Below are positions 9,494 through 21,420 of a stretch of 64,000 nt of DNA, in pieces. The position numbers and the translations under genes were made by a program. Numbering within the stretch: position 1 is the first letter of the stretch; every line of letters starts with the position of its first letter. The DNA is from Stagonosporopsis chrysanthemi. Lineage: Eukaryota > Ascomycota > Dothideomycetes > Pleosporales > Didymellaceae. The stretch is taken from contig JAFISE010000062.1 of assembly GCA_022560025.1 (NCBI GenBank), positions 1 through 64,000 of the forward strand, read 5' to 3'. The notes beneath the pieces are model-generated. The model had not been told where the DNA came from. It saw only the letters and a program-made list of their open reading frames with translations, and did no database searches.

Positions 9494-12400
9494 CGCTGGC
9501 CTCCGATATTATCTGGAACGTTCGTATGTTGTGTAGTACGTTTAAGATTTGGCAAAAAAATATGTTAAGGATCATCTTGGCTAGTGCATCGAAGGCAAAT
9601 AATATCGTGTTCTCTCCGACTTACTTATACGATGTGTATGGGGATCCCAGTCCAGCCTGTCCCAGTAGCAGCATGCGCATTATCGGGCCGACCAAAGTCC
9701 AGGCCCCTTTGCATACAATTGATATACCGTAGGTCAGGCTAGCGAATGGAGGCATGTTCTGAATGCCATGCTAACTGATAGGATCGTAGAAGGCTGCATA
9801 TGCGTTAACAAAACGTGGCTGAGCTCCGATGGGAGATCACGAAACGCTGCAACATCACACTGCGGAATCAGATCATCGAAACCCAAATGAACACTAACTC
9901 CTGTTCGCAGGATTGGTGCTCTGAAACAACACAAGACACCAATACATCTACACACTGCATTGAAGATCAGTAGCTGGCTAGGCAGGATTCTTCTAAGCGA
10001 CCTAGAACAGCACTTGCGAGAAAGTCAGGGTCGCTGTCAGGATTCCGATTACTTGCACCAGTGGTCCAATCATGGGGTCGGATCTACAGCTGTGGTCAGG
10101 GTTCTAAACGCTGTACGGATGACTGTGGCGTTGGCTCATTGTTGTGCGGGACCCCCCTTTTCAAATTTCGAATGGCCCACCTCGAGACAGAGGCTTCTTA
10201 TTCGTCATCGGCCCAGCTCGCATGAACATACTGCTTTCTTCCATCTTCTTCTCAATAAGCCGTACGTTGGGCCGTCTTCCTCAGCTTTCCCTCGGGCCGA
10301 CCCACTGAGGCGGCGGGCTCTGCACCGGTACCGGCACGCCTTCAGTGGTGCGCATGAAGCGCAGAAACTCCCAGTCAGTTCCCTGTAACCCAAGTGCAGG
10401 TAGCACTTAAGGGTCAATACTCACTTTCTCGACGTGGCAAACCCGTCCATTAGCAACGGCGGCACCGGGCGCTTGCTGCATGAGAGATGTCGACATCTCG
10501 ACCAGCATGCGGATATCGATGTGAAGACAGCGGAAACGTTGCATGTAGCGCAGGTTTGCTCCATGTTGGTCGTCTAACTGATACATTTTGGGCACCTCTT
10601 GCCTACCTACGTACAGCTTAGTGTGTACTTGTGCGTCTTCATCGCACGGTCAATGTTTCTAAGAGCTTTGATATCAGCGTTGTTGCATCTTACGATCAGC
10701 TTAGCCTTCAACCAGAGAACTCGCACTGCTGTTGGCTTATCCAAACTCTGTGGTTGTGGATGACTGTAGCCGTATTGTTCTTGACACTAGGTTCTTTGAG
10801 TCAGCATGACCTGCATATACATAGCCCAGCAACGTAACATGGTCGAGGCCGAATGCCAATCAAGAGTCAGTACAGCGAAGATTCCACGTTCGGAAGCACT
10901 CTACCCGAGAGCCTCGGACTGGAAGCTGTACATTGCCCCTCACACGTCTATCGCATGCATATTCTCATGCGATGAACGATGAGCGAAACCCCCCCAAACG
11001 CCTCCATTCACTCCAACAGAAATTGATCACCAGCAGGTCTTCTTGTTTAAGTATTCCGATGTTTCCTGGTTCTTGGGGAAAAGCATCCCGTATCCATCCC
11101 GAGACTATCGCGCAATTGGACCATCATGAGCCGTGCTGTGAGTGTTAGCCTAGGGTACACAGCATTGGTGTTTGCTGCAGATTGCTATTGACGAAAACGA
11201 TTGGCGTGGCGTGCTCACATATCGATCGAACCAATCATTTAATGCGCGGCGCAGCCTCGTGAAATGGTGGAGGTGACCAGCAAGGCTCGCTGGGTGGCCT
11301 GATTGGAGTCCGTTCATGCCATGACTTGGTTCAACTAGCAGAAACTTCGACGTAACTTCCGGACAGCTCATTGAGCACTCCCACGTAGACTGGCGACTGG
11401 CTCGAAAAGCGCAGGGTCCGCCCGAAAAAGTGTTAGCCGGGGATGTATTGATCCGGTGGAACATGCTCCGGACCAATAGCCGCCATGATGACTCGACGTA
11501 CAGAACCATGGAACGTGGTGAGTCTTGATCGGCGGTGCATCCGAATCGTTTACTAATATGTGTCAGGATGTTTTGTCTCAAATCTGAAATTGGAATGGTG
11601 CGTACAGAGCATAGTATTAGTTATACTGTGTGTATACAGAGTCATGTCTACGTGGATATGTCTTCGTGCGTCCATAAAATGCGATGTGACTGTCCCAGCG
11701 TCCGGCCTTGCCGCAGGCCTCTAACGATTTTCAACGATAAAGGAACTGAGGCGTGACCGTCGTTCTGCAGACTTTCAGGGCTCCCGCTGATCTTACCCAG
11801 AGGAAGCTCTTTCGGTCGCACCCACCCGGCAAGAGTTTTCCACTACAATGTCAGCAAATGAAGCCTGAGATTGAGATTGAAGTCCGGTGCCAACGCGGGA
11901 ATTGTCCTGGCCCTACAAGGCTAATGTAAAAGCATATAGAGTTTCTGTAGACGTCCGTTTTCTGTCTCAACCTTTGCTTTTGGCGACTAACAGTCGAGCC
12001 TAAGTACCACAAGCTTGGAAGGCTGTGCAACAGAGGCAAGACCAAACCAATCAAAGCTCGTCTGACCGTACAATATCTGTCCTCGAAGTAAGTTAGCTAG
12101 CACAGAGAGATACTGAGGTTTTCATTAGCTGTTACCTAGCAACACCATCCCAGTGAAGTGGACCTTGTACTCGAGGTTTTCTTTTTGTTTAGGCACGTCC
12201 AGCCAAAAACACTCTTTGAAATGACCTTCAGGTAAGCATGTTGACAGCCATACGTATGGCTTTCGCAGACATGATCTCTTGTGTATTCCATGCTCTTTTC
12301 CAATATTCATGATCGGCAAGTGCGCCATTTACCTCCACCATTTCCGTATGTTACAAAGCCGAGGTCGATGGCAGGGCAGCCATGGATCGACAGCACATAC

Positions 12401-13713
12401 TTCTGAACGAGAACCTATATTGCTCACGTTGATAAACCTTTGGCAAGCGATTTGTTGTACCCCGGTTTGTTGCGGATCCAGTAACCGAGCCAGGTTTTGA
12501 GCATCTTCGCTTTTGTATGGTTAATCTTCATTTGTTGCACTCGGCAGTTCTTCTCTGCGGTGCTGGCTGAATTGCTGCTAAGAGTGCATCTCTGGAGGAG
12601 GTCCAATCCAGCCGTATCTCATCGATACGTGAGAACAACTTCGGAACTCCAAATCTCTGCGCACCAGTACTGTCGTTGGATCGGTCAGCATAGCAACCTC
12701 GTCCATTTAGCTGTCCCACATGCAGGATGTTTACACGTACGGTACTAGGATCCGATACTCCTTTAGGATCAAGCTACGAAAAGCCCGCAACACTGGTCGT
12801 ACCATCTGCTGCTCATGGCACTAGCTATGTATACGACGCATGAACGGGTGGTCCGTTGATCGGATCAAGAAGCAAGCAAATCGAGGTTCTTTTCAAGAAT
12901 ATGGAACGTTATAAAACCAAGGTCGTCCAAGGAAAATCTCAAAAATTGCCATCGTCAATTCTACACATTGGAGCGTAATGATGACGTCTCAAGTGGGCAA
13001 GGTGCGGATGGAAGATCTGGGGCACGGTCGGCCCGTTCCGAAGCATCACCATCCCTTATCATAGCATGTCACTTGTTTTGCACGTCCATTCTTGCATCGC
13101 GATCTAAACTTTCGTTCGATGCTGACGTTCGAACATGGGAGTAAGTACCATTGACTCGTTTACCCAACACATGTCAGCTTACCCAGCAGCTGCTTGGGCT
13201 CCACGATTTCTGAGCATTTACTCAGCTTACAGATACCACATCTTGATTTGATATCTCGCCGGCGCAAAGTTCTCCTTTTGGGGCTGTCAAGTATCTTATC
13301 AATGGCCGTGAGAAAGAGCAGGAATTTGCACCTCGTATCAGGCCTCTAATATATGAACACCCAACGTCTTAGCCGTCCAGCTCATTGAGTACACGATACG
13401 TTTGTGTTGAATTTTATGTCATGAACAACGGTCATTCCAAAGTACCACAGGTAAATCTGGCCATGTGTCGCTGCAGGATTGATGCCAAGGCATTTGGACT
13501 AGTGTCAGCGAAGGAGCATGGCACAGCTAGCCAAGATGTGATCAGGAACAATATCCGAACCAGGCAACTAACCTTGCACACTAGGACTAGAGCCGAAGGT
13601 AGCCTGGTCTTACTGTATATATATATCTTTGCTCCTCTAGATGATGGTTAGGGGACTTGATCAATTCACTCAATCGATCCAGTCTAAGTTATTGATCTCT
13701 GATCAACAACACC
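9494..13713. other. Gene-poor region, 4.2 kb
   Basis: No supported gene on either strand. Frames reach 143 aa (11150-11581 minus) but lack domains and compete with overlapping frames. A TATATATATAT tract lies at about 13614-13626, ~90 bases upstream of the oxidoreductase pseudogene. The region may hold decayed transposon sequence that cannot be identified by eye. Confidence 0.4.
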
Positions 13714-14814
13714 ATGAAATACAGAGCAGCTTTCCTTGAGACCGAAAAGGGCTCGATCGTTGTTCGCGATGCGAAATTGTGCACCCTGCAGATGGCGAGG
13801 TACTGATAAAGGTCTGCACCACCCTGCCAATTAAGGACAATGAGAGAAAAGATTGACCCGATTAGGTTCAAGCATGTGCTATCCAGCCCGCAGATGCAAA
13901 GGGAGCCAGACCGGCCCTAATGATTCTTGAATACACTGTCGTGCTAGGCAGTCCAGTTGCCGGTATCGCTGAGTCTTTGGGGTCCTAACGTCAGCAAGGT
14001 GGCGGTTGGACAGCGGGTTGTGTGTGGCATTAAGATCTTCACCCACAAGAGGGCAAAATATGGCGGCCCTCAGCAGTTTACAGTGGTTGATGAGTCTGAG
14101 GTCCTGGGAGTAAGTGGTTCCGTTATGCATTGAAATCACAATTAACTATCTGAACAAGATTAACGATGCAGAATTCACAAAAGCGGTCACTATTGGCTCT
14201 TTGTCCATTTCTTACGCCAAACAAGCAGGCTACACCGTCATATCTACCAGCTCGAAGCATAATCTCGACTTCCTTAAATCTCTTGGCGCCGATTACGTCT
14301 TTGATCACAGTGATCCGGCAACCGTCAACGAAATCCGTGATCTCTTTCCCATTGATTATGGTTTGACACCGTCTCGGTTGATTCCACCGTCCGCACTATT
14401 CTTGACATTCTCGCTCCCATTGGAAAGCCGGTAACAGAGAGAAACATACTTTTGCTTTTGCCACCTGCGTGGCTTGGTATCAATAAATTTTCAGCGGGTG
14501 TCACAACTCAGTTCTATCGATTCTCAACACACGCACCGGAGAACGCGGAGTGGCGCAAGCACTTCCTTGGTCGAGACGGTTTCCTGGAGTAGAGCCTCAA
14601 GATGGGTATCATCCAAGGTGTCTCTCCGGAAGTCATGGGAGGTCTCGACAAAGTGGAGATGGGCCTTGACGCTGTCTGGATAGGGGTCAGCGCGAAGAAG
14701 ATTGTTATTGAACCATGGAGATGGGACAACTTAACTTCTGGTTGCACACCACGAGAAGACAAGTATCTCATAAGAGAGAACAGAGACTGCGTAATCAACC
14801 TGAACTCGACATAG
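13714..14814 (+). pseudogene. Broken MDR (zinc-type alcohol dehydrogenase-like) oxidoreductase
   Basis: Fragments in several frames follow the order of a ~340-aa medium-chain dehydrogenase/enoyl reductase-like enzyme. ATG 13714 opens MKYRAAFLETEKGSIVVRDA. The next block, HPADGEVLIKV, is in another frame. A ~54-nt intron leads into QACAIQPADAK, then GSPVAGIAESLG, a frame change in a G run near 13980, VAVGQRVVCG and KYGGPQQFTVVDESEV. Later pieces include SISYAKQAGYTVISTSS, SLGADYVFDHSDP, another frame change near 14362, an in-frame TAG near 14591, and QGVSPEVMGGLDKVE ending KIVIEPW. The middle segment expected to hold the nucleotide-binding glycine motif seems deleted. At least three frameshifts, one stop and one internal loss make function impossible. 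The end is approximate because the family stop codon is gone. Confidence 0.85.
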
Positions 14815-16326
14815 TTGAGTCATTTCTATTCCATATCGCGGCGCCAACGATATGTTCCAAGTGCGATTTTGATAAGACAGGATCGTGCCGCCGACCATTT
14901 GAGAGCATAGTTGAATATTCAGGCATCGGCGTCGCGGTCGCAATGGCGCTTTCGCTTCTCTTTTTAACACCATCGGATTAAAGCGGTCAATTCCAAATCG
15001 TCTCAACTTCAACGATTGGGCGTTCTTGCCTCTTCGCAAGCCTTTGACCTGAGCCCTCTAGCCGCCTTTTCACAGATCATGCCAGTAGCATGAAGGGTTC
15101 ACAAATGGTTTCTTTTCAGATGCTGGAAGACATTTTTTCAAGATCAGATACCAACCGATTTTCACATGTTGATCCGACACCGACATGCATTACTCACCGC
15201 ACTCGATCTCCGAATATATAGATGAAATGAGGAACCAAAAACCAATGACCAAGTAACAGCTATCAATCCCGTCCTATGGTCATCTCGAGTGTCTCCATAG
15301 CCCACCGCTTTGGAGTCATTTGCGAGTCTTAATGGAACCTGTGGACATCCATTGATATTCATCAGCAAGCACGTTCGACGACAGCACCAATTCTACGGAC
15401 TCAACCAGAAGTTAAGCTGAGATTCATCGAAGCGTATGTCATTGTTTGTGTTACAGATTGAGCAATACTGACAGCGCCTCAAAGCGAGCCTCGCAGACTA
15501 GAAAATGTGGCTTCACGTACAAGCTTACCGGTATGTCCGAGCCGTTGTTGCCCGAGGAGATAGACGCTCGAAAGACATGGTGACTGAACTCAACTCAATG
15601 CATACACTGTACGCTCGGCAGGACGGTTTGGCGAGCTACTCATCTGCAACTTCCTCGCTGTTTGCCATATGCTCAAAAGTAATACGTGGGGCGATCGCTC
15701 GACAACGTAAAGAAAAAGATCGGAAGTGGGATTCACTTGGCCAATGGTATCGTCTTACACCACACCTTGTAAGTTTATAATGATGAACGATTGCTCGCTG
15801 TGTTCTCGTGGCGCAAGCCACATTCTTCTCAACGCAAGACTGTTCGGAACCCTTCAAAGTCGGAGATCTGGAGCGGCGAATCAAAGCTCTCTACCCCACT
15901 TCCATCTCCGACTTTGGCTTCGTATTCTGCCCCGATTTCTCCGCAAACTTGCCCCAATCTTAGGCCAGAAAATATAAAATGGCTCATTGGAATTATGATC
16001 CTGACTGACGAAAGAGCTTCCGGCAGTGAGGAGCTGGAAGCATCACTTTCAATCAGTTAGAAGCGCTGCAGGCTGATACCCACTGCCTCAAAGGCTCCCA
16101 ATTGCCGACGTTCGGCACCTTGAAGCACTGAGATGACTGAGCCGACATTCGAGCCCATCAGCGCGCACCAAGCTTTCGAGCACCTCTTGTCAAAGCTTTT
16201 TTGCGCCGCCTGCATGCGCCAAGCAACGCTTAGCACATCTTGAGTGACCGCTAACGACGATACGAGTATGGCGGCTCCGAACCCCAGACTCTCCATTCTC
16301 CATCATTGGCGGAGATTGGGTGCGTT
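14815..16326. other. Gene-free upstream region
   Basis: Lies between the pseudogene and the promoter of the carboxylate transporter. Short frames on both strands have no recognisable domain. Confidence 0.4.
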
Positions 16327-16376
16327 GCGGGGACGCACGGGTGGGGATGTCACGGCGAAAGATGACGGCCGCGGGG
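16327..16376 (+). promoter_or_regulatory. Cluster of three CreA/Mig1-type sites
   Basis: SYGGRG-type hexamers occur at 16327-16332 (GCGGGG), 16341-16346 (GTGGGG) and 16371-16376 (GCGGGG), about 240-290 bases upstream of the transporter start. CreA binds SYGGRG in filamentous ascomycetes, and yeast JEN1 is glucose-repressed through Mig1. Binding here is inferred from sequence only. Confidence 0.5.
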
Positions 16377-16580
16377 TGCACGCGACGCCTTATTGATGTG
16401 GTCATGGCTGGTTCGTTCCGACAGCGATCGACCAGGGAGGTGCGGCGATTGAGGAAGGCGTTTAAAAGGTGGGCTGCTCCCTGGACTTCAGGTGCATTGC
16501 TATCTAAGCAACCAGCAGACGATCGGCACTTTGGATCAGAGCCAGCGCTGCACCCTTATCTTTTGTTGAGACCATCTTGC

Positions 16581-16588
16581 CTTTATAT
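16581..16588 (+). promoter_or_regulatory. TATA-like element of the transporter
   Basis: TTTATATA lies 30 bases upstream of ATG 16618. If it is a TATA box it leaves almost no 5' leader, so transcription may start further upstream. Confidence 0.3.
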
Positions 16589-16617
16589 AGTGCTATCTCA
16601 CGCGCGCACCCCTTATC

Positions 16618-18193
16618 ATGGCAAACGAAAAGTACGGCGCTGAACAGCGCGAATACACACCTCCGACCCACGAGAAGATGAGCGTCAGTCGCTATGCCGC
16701 GACCCGCATGACCACACTAAAGCCTGCCATGGATAAAGTGGGCAACCCGATTGCCCTCTTGCGACTACTCAACCTCCAGCAATGGATGTTCTTCCTTGTC
16801 GCATTTTTCGCTTGGTCATGGGATGCTTTCGACTTCTTCACTGTCTCGCTTACAGTCGAGGACCTCGCTGAGAGCTTCGGCAAAACTAAAAAGGGTGGGT
16901 CCGATTCTCAAAATGCTCATGAGGAAACTAACTTCCATGTAGACATCACTTGGGGAATCACTCTCGTGCTGATGCTGCGATCGATCGGCAGTATCATCTT
17001 CGGTTTAGCGGCGGACCGCTATGGAAGAAAGTGGCCTTTCATCATCAATAACCTCCTCTTCATTATCCTCGAGCTCGGGACCGGCTTCTGCACAACATAC
17101 GAGCAGTTTCTAGGCGTACGTGCCCTGTTCGGCATAGCCATGGGCGGTCTCTACGGAAACGCCGCCGCAACTGGTATGTCATCTCAGTCAATTCCTTCGT
17201 TGACTAACACGCACAGCCCTTGAAGACTGCCCTGCAGCCGCTCGTGGCATTATTTCCGGTATGCTACAGCAAGGCTACGCGTTCGGTTATCTCCTCGCCA
17301 CCGTCTTCGCACGCGCCTTCGTCAACACGGTCGGTCACGGATGGCGTCCACTCTTCTGGTTCGGCGCCGGCCCTCCAGTCCTCATCATCATTTTCCGCCT
17401 CTGCTTGCCAGAAACACAAGCCTATCAAGAGCGCAAACGTATCCGTGAAGAGGAACCCAATGCCGCTGCCCTCTTCGTACAGGAAGGCAAGCACGCGCTT
17501 AAACAGCACTGGCTGCTTCTCATTTACATGGTCCTGCTTATGGCCGGATTCAACTTCATGTCCCACGGCTCTCAAGATCTTTACCCCACTATGCTATCCA
17601 ATCAGTACAACTTCTCCCCCAACCAAGTCACCGTCACCCAAGTTGTCGCCAACCTTGGCGCCATGACAGGCGGCACCCTCGTCGGCTACAGCTCCTCCAT
17701 ATTTGGCCGCCGCCTGAGCATCATCGTCATGTGCATCCTCGGCGGCGCACTACTATACCCATACACCTTTGTCAGCAGCAATGCCGTCATCGCCGCCGCG
17801 TTCTTTCAGCAGTTCTGCGTCCAGGGTGCATGGGGCGTGATTCCCATCCACTTGATGGAGCTTTCTCCTGGTAGCTTCCGTACATTTGTCGTGGGAACGA
17901 GTTACCAGCTCGGCAACCTTGTTTCTTCCGCGAGCTCGACGATCGAGGCAACCATTGGTGAGCAATTCCCACTCCCGCCAAAGGGGAAGGTCAGTCGGTA
18001 CCAGTACGGGCTGGTTATATGTATCTTCATGGGATGTGTCTACGCGTACGTTATCGCACTTACATTCGTTGGGCCGGAGAATAGGGGCAGGAACTTTGAT
18101 GTCGCTGCGGATGAGGATATGGCCGCTGTCACTGGTGCTGACCAGAAGATGCGCGGCTGGAGTGTCGATGAGAGGAGAGAAGCGACTGTTTGA
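16618..18193 (+). CDS. JEN1: Jen1-type monocarboxylate/proton symporter (MFS)
   Basis: Exons 16618-16894, 16943-17173 and 17217-18193 give 494 aa. The introns are 48 and 43 nt, the second with a TGACTAAC branch site. The protein has MFS helices throughout. It carries the Jen1-family block DITWGITLVLMLRSIGS at the first splice junction, an MFS loop motif (LAADRYGRKWPF) and the Jen signature N-x-x-S/T-H-x-S/T-Q-D-x-x-x-T as NFMSHGSQDLYPT, starting near residue 282. In yeast this signature lines the substrate path for lactate and pyruvate; some fungal relatives prefer dicarboxylates. It is expected in the plasma membrane. The upstream GC-rich hexamers suggest glucose repression. Exact substrate is not readable from sequence. 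Confidence 0.93.
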
Positions 18194-18830
18194 GTCGTTG
18201 GCGTTCAATGTCTACTACAGTAACAATCGTCAAGGGCCAAGGGCAATATTCACGTATTATGACTTAAATACTACACTTTGAAAGGGTTAGTACGAAGATG
18301 CTTATTTCTCTCAAGCGATTGATCTTGCGAATAATAGTTCCTTGGGTTGGCTACAACTCCTTATTACTCAACACCCACAACAAAATACTTATATCTGAAT
18401 TCAGCAAAGATACAGCGCTTACTACTCTCTGTTTTCAGGCTATTGAAGCTGGATTTCAATCATGTTACGTAGTAATTGTAACACACGATAGATATAATGG
18501 GCCCCGAGAGACGAGCTTTATCGTACGTCAAGGTCAGGACCACCATTTGTTGCTATGGTTCAGCACCTTCACACGCGCAGAATGGTTTCAGGCTTGCACA
18601 TGCGTGAGAAATGTGGAAATTTACAGCGCAAGGTATATACAAACTCTTTCAACCGTATATACAGAACTACCTACGCGATTTTGCAAAGACAAGTCGCACA
18701 AATTCTAGGCGTACTCAGTCTGAATGCCAATCACTTCCCTCAGTCGCCTGCGTGCCCCCGAACTCACTCTTCCCCTGCCTGCAACTAGTCAATCTCGTCC
18801 TTTGCACACCACAGCAAAAGACTACAAGAC
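18194..18830. other. Convergent 3' spacer
   Basis: AT-rich spacer between the transporter (plus) and the TRP channel (minus). Frames here lack domains and probably overlap 3' untranslated sequence. Confidence 0.4.
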
Positions 18831-20929
18831 TTACTCATCTCTGACACTCCCGCTGCTCTGCCCCAGCTTATCAAACTTGCTGCCACCCAATGTATCGTTC
18901 CCCCAGCCCTCACTCCTCTCCGTCAGCTTGATCAGCAAGTCCTTCAGCTCCGCCACCTCACTCTGCAGCTTCTTGACCTCCAACACTGCCGTATCGAACT
19001 CGACATTCGGCTTCGTGTTCTGAACCTTCTTATCCCAGCCATCAGCCTCGAAATCGCATTCGTGCAGAACCTGCTCCCACTCGTGGGTGACGTCCTCGTC
19101 GGCCTCGCCCCTCTTCCTGTTATTGCGCACGACGCGCGCATCGCGCTGCTCCAGGAATGCGGTGACGACCAACAGCGGGCTGTAGAGCACGGCCATGACG
19201 CAGTCGTTCAAGTGGTCGTAGCGCTTCTCGTCCATCCACCATTCAAAAGGCAGGATAAGGAATACCATCTCGATCAGGTTGAAGGGCGCGATGAAGACGT
19301 TTTCGTCGGGGGCGCGGACGAATTGCATCGTCTTTTGGCTGAAGAGCGCCATGTACTCGTCGGTGGCGTTGCCGGTTATGTCTTCATAGGCGGAGTTGTA
19401 CAGCGCGATGAGGATGTTGAGCAGGATGACCATGACGACGAAGGTAAAAATGTAGTAGAGAATGAGACCGAAGGGCGGCTGGTGTGGTGTCAGCATGATG
19501 ATTATTAGGTGGTGGTAGGATAGAGAGGAACTTACAGCAAAGTTATCGAAGCCCTCAAACTCAGGAGACTGCATGATAGCGTTGAGCATGGCTTGCATGA
19601 CAAAGCCGATGTCGTCCATGACCTGGTCATCGGCGATGTCGAGACCCATGAACGCCTGCAGAAATCCGACTAGCACAACAAAGAGGAGCAGGAAGAAGAT
19701 CAGCGACTCGCGGAACATGACCTTGAGCACGACGAGCATAGCGCCGAAGAAACGGAATGTGTCAAAGTAGAGCAGCAGACGCATCCAGAACATTGGTGCT
19801 GTGAAAGCAAGGAAGTTGTATCCCAGCTCGTTGAACTTCTCACGAGGGTTGCCATTTTCGTTGTCGTCAGGAGCATGGCTGACGGCTACCATACGAAACA
19901 CGAATGATACCATGAGGAGAGTGTACAACGTGCTGTTGAACATGTTCCAGAAAGAAATGTAGAAACGGCCCACCTTCCAGAACTTGTTCGCTTCGTCGCA
20001 GATGAAGCCTAGAGTAAAAGCATAGAGCAAGCCCTCGACAACATCCAGATCAGCATCCCGGTTGATGGTGTTGATAGCGCCAGTGTACAAGCCCAGGTAG
20101 ACGAGAGAAAAGATGATTTGCACCCAGTTCTGGTAGCGCGGAACACGCATACGGTCGGGGTCGAGATGAGCCCAGAAATTGGTGTTCGTCTTGTTCTCGA
20201 ACTGAACAAAGCGGGTCGGGTCCTCGTCATCCTGAACGATCCAGCCACGCCATAGGTAGGATATGCACTTCTGGTATCCGGAAGAACCAATGACGGTCAC
20301 GGCGTGGAGATCGACAGCCTTCTCGACGGCATTGGCGGGTTCGGTGGGCTCTCCGTCAACGAGAATGGAGTAGCGCTTGAGTAGTATCTCTTCAAATAGG
20401 TAGTCCATGTCCTCCTCGGCTTCGATAATGCGCTTTGCCATCATCTCGGCAGCAATGGCGCGTATTTCCAGCAGATCGGCGTCCCACAGCTCAGTTGCGG
20501 CTTGTTTCTGCCAAAGTCAGCACACTCCCTGAGGTAGAGGTTGTTTGCTCGTATACCGTAAACCACTTCTTCACTATCAGAAGGCAGTATACAACGCATG
20601 CTGTCTTATCATCACCACCAGCTTTGTTCGCCGTGTTCAGCACAGCTGTCGTGATGATGGGACTGTTCGCCTTGGTGACCTTCTCTTCCTCAATCTCGTA
20701 GGGAATAACCTGCTCGATCTGGTGCTTCAAGCGCAGGCAGATCTTAGTGACTTCTTTTGGATCGATTGGTGGTGGGTGGTGGTGTTCGGTGCGTGTGGGC
20801 AAGACTACGAATAATCAGTATAGATGTGCACACAAGAACCGACATGTGCGAACGTGTATTGGCTCCAGCTTCCAGTCGAATCCGCCCTTCGTGGCCGCCG
20901 GAACTGAAGAGCTCGTTCCAGGCCGGCAT
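18831..20929 (-). CDS. YVC1: Vacuolar TRP-family cation channel, YVC1 type
   Basis: Proposed exons 20929-20854, 20804-20557, 20507-19536 and 19478-18831 give 647 aa, close to yeast Yvc1. The cytosolic N-terminus includes IVKKWFT joined to KQAATELWDADLLEIRA. Transmembrane helices follow: NWVQIIFSLVYLGLYTG, FICDEANKFWKVGRFYISFW, a segment ending FFLLLFVVLVGFLQAFMGL, a pore region near MQSPEFEGFDNFA, and PPFGLILYYIFTFVVMVILLNILIALYN as S6. The acidic and coiled C-terminus (VKKLQSEVAELKDLLIKL) matches fungal TRPY channels, which release vacuolar calcium in response to calcium, stretch and phosphoinositides. The last intron (57 nt) sits between pore and S6, is a multiple of three and has no stop. 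The first exon and its GTTCGC donor are the least certain part. Confidence 0.9.
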
Positions 20930-21420
20930 GGTTGCGGAGATATCGCGTGCAGCTGCGGAGACGCAATGGCTGGGGGACGACTATCTTGAGTACACCTGGT
21001 CGTACCGCTCGTTGAAGAGATTGAGAGGCAGAGGGGAATCACGCGACACGAGCAGAGGGCCTAAGAGGGAAATTGATAGTGCGTCGCCGTTGTTGGCGGC
21101 TGCGCGCAGAAAGTTGGTCGGCCCATCAAGCTTGGCCAAGCTGTCACCCATTCAATCGGCGTCATCGCAGGCCGAGCTTGGGCCATTAAACTACAGCCGT
21201 TTCAGGTCAACTCTATATCTCCGCATGTGATTGTAGTCCTCTGAATTCGACTCTTTTATCATTGAAGGTCTAGACGTGCAATTCGACATCCATCCAGAAA
21301 GAAAATGCTATACATGTCAAATATGCCGCGTACATGCTCGAGGAATGGTAGTCGAGCCCCAAACGCCGGTATCCACTTTTGATCATGTCCCATCATAATC
21401 GTTCAACACGCACGAGTCGT
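20930..21420. other. Spacer between YVC1 and eIF2alpha
   Basis: Contains the 5' flank of the channel and the 3' flank of eIF2alpha, both on the minus strand. No other feature is visible. Confidence 0.4.
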
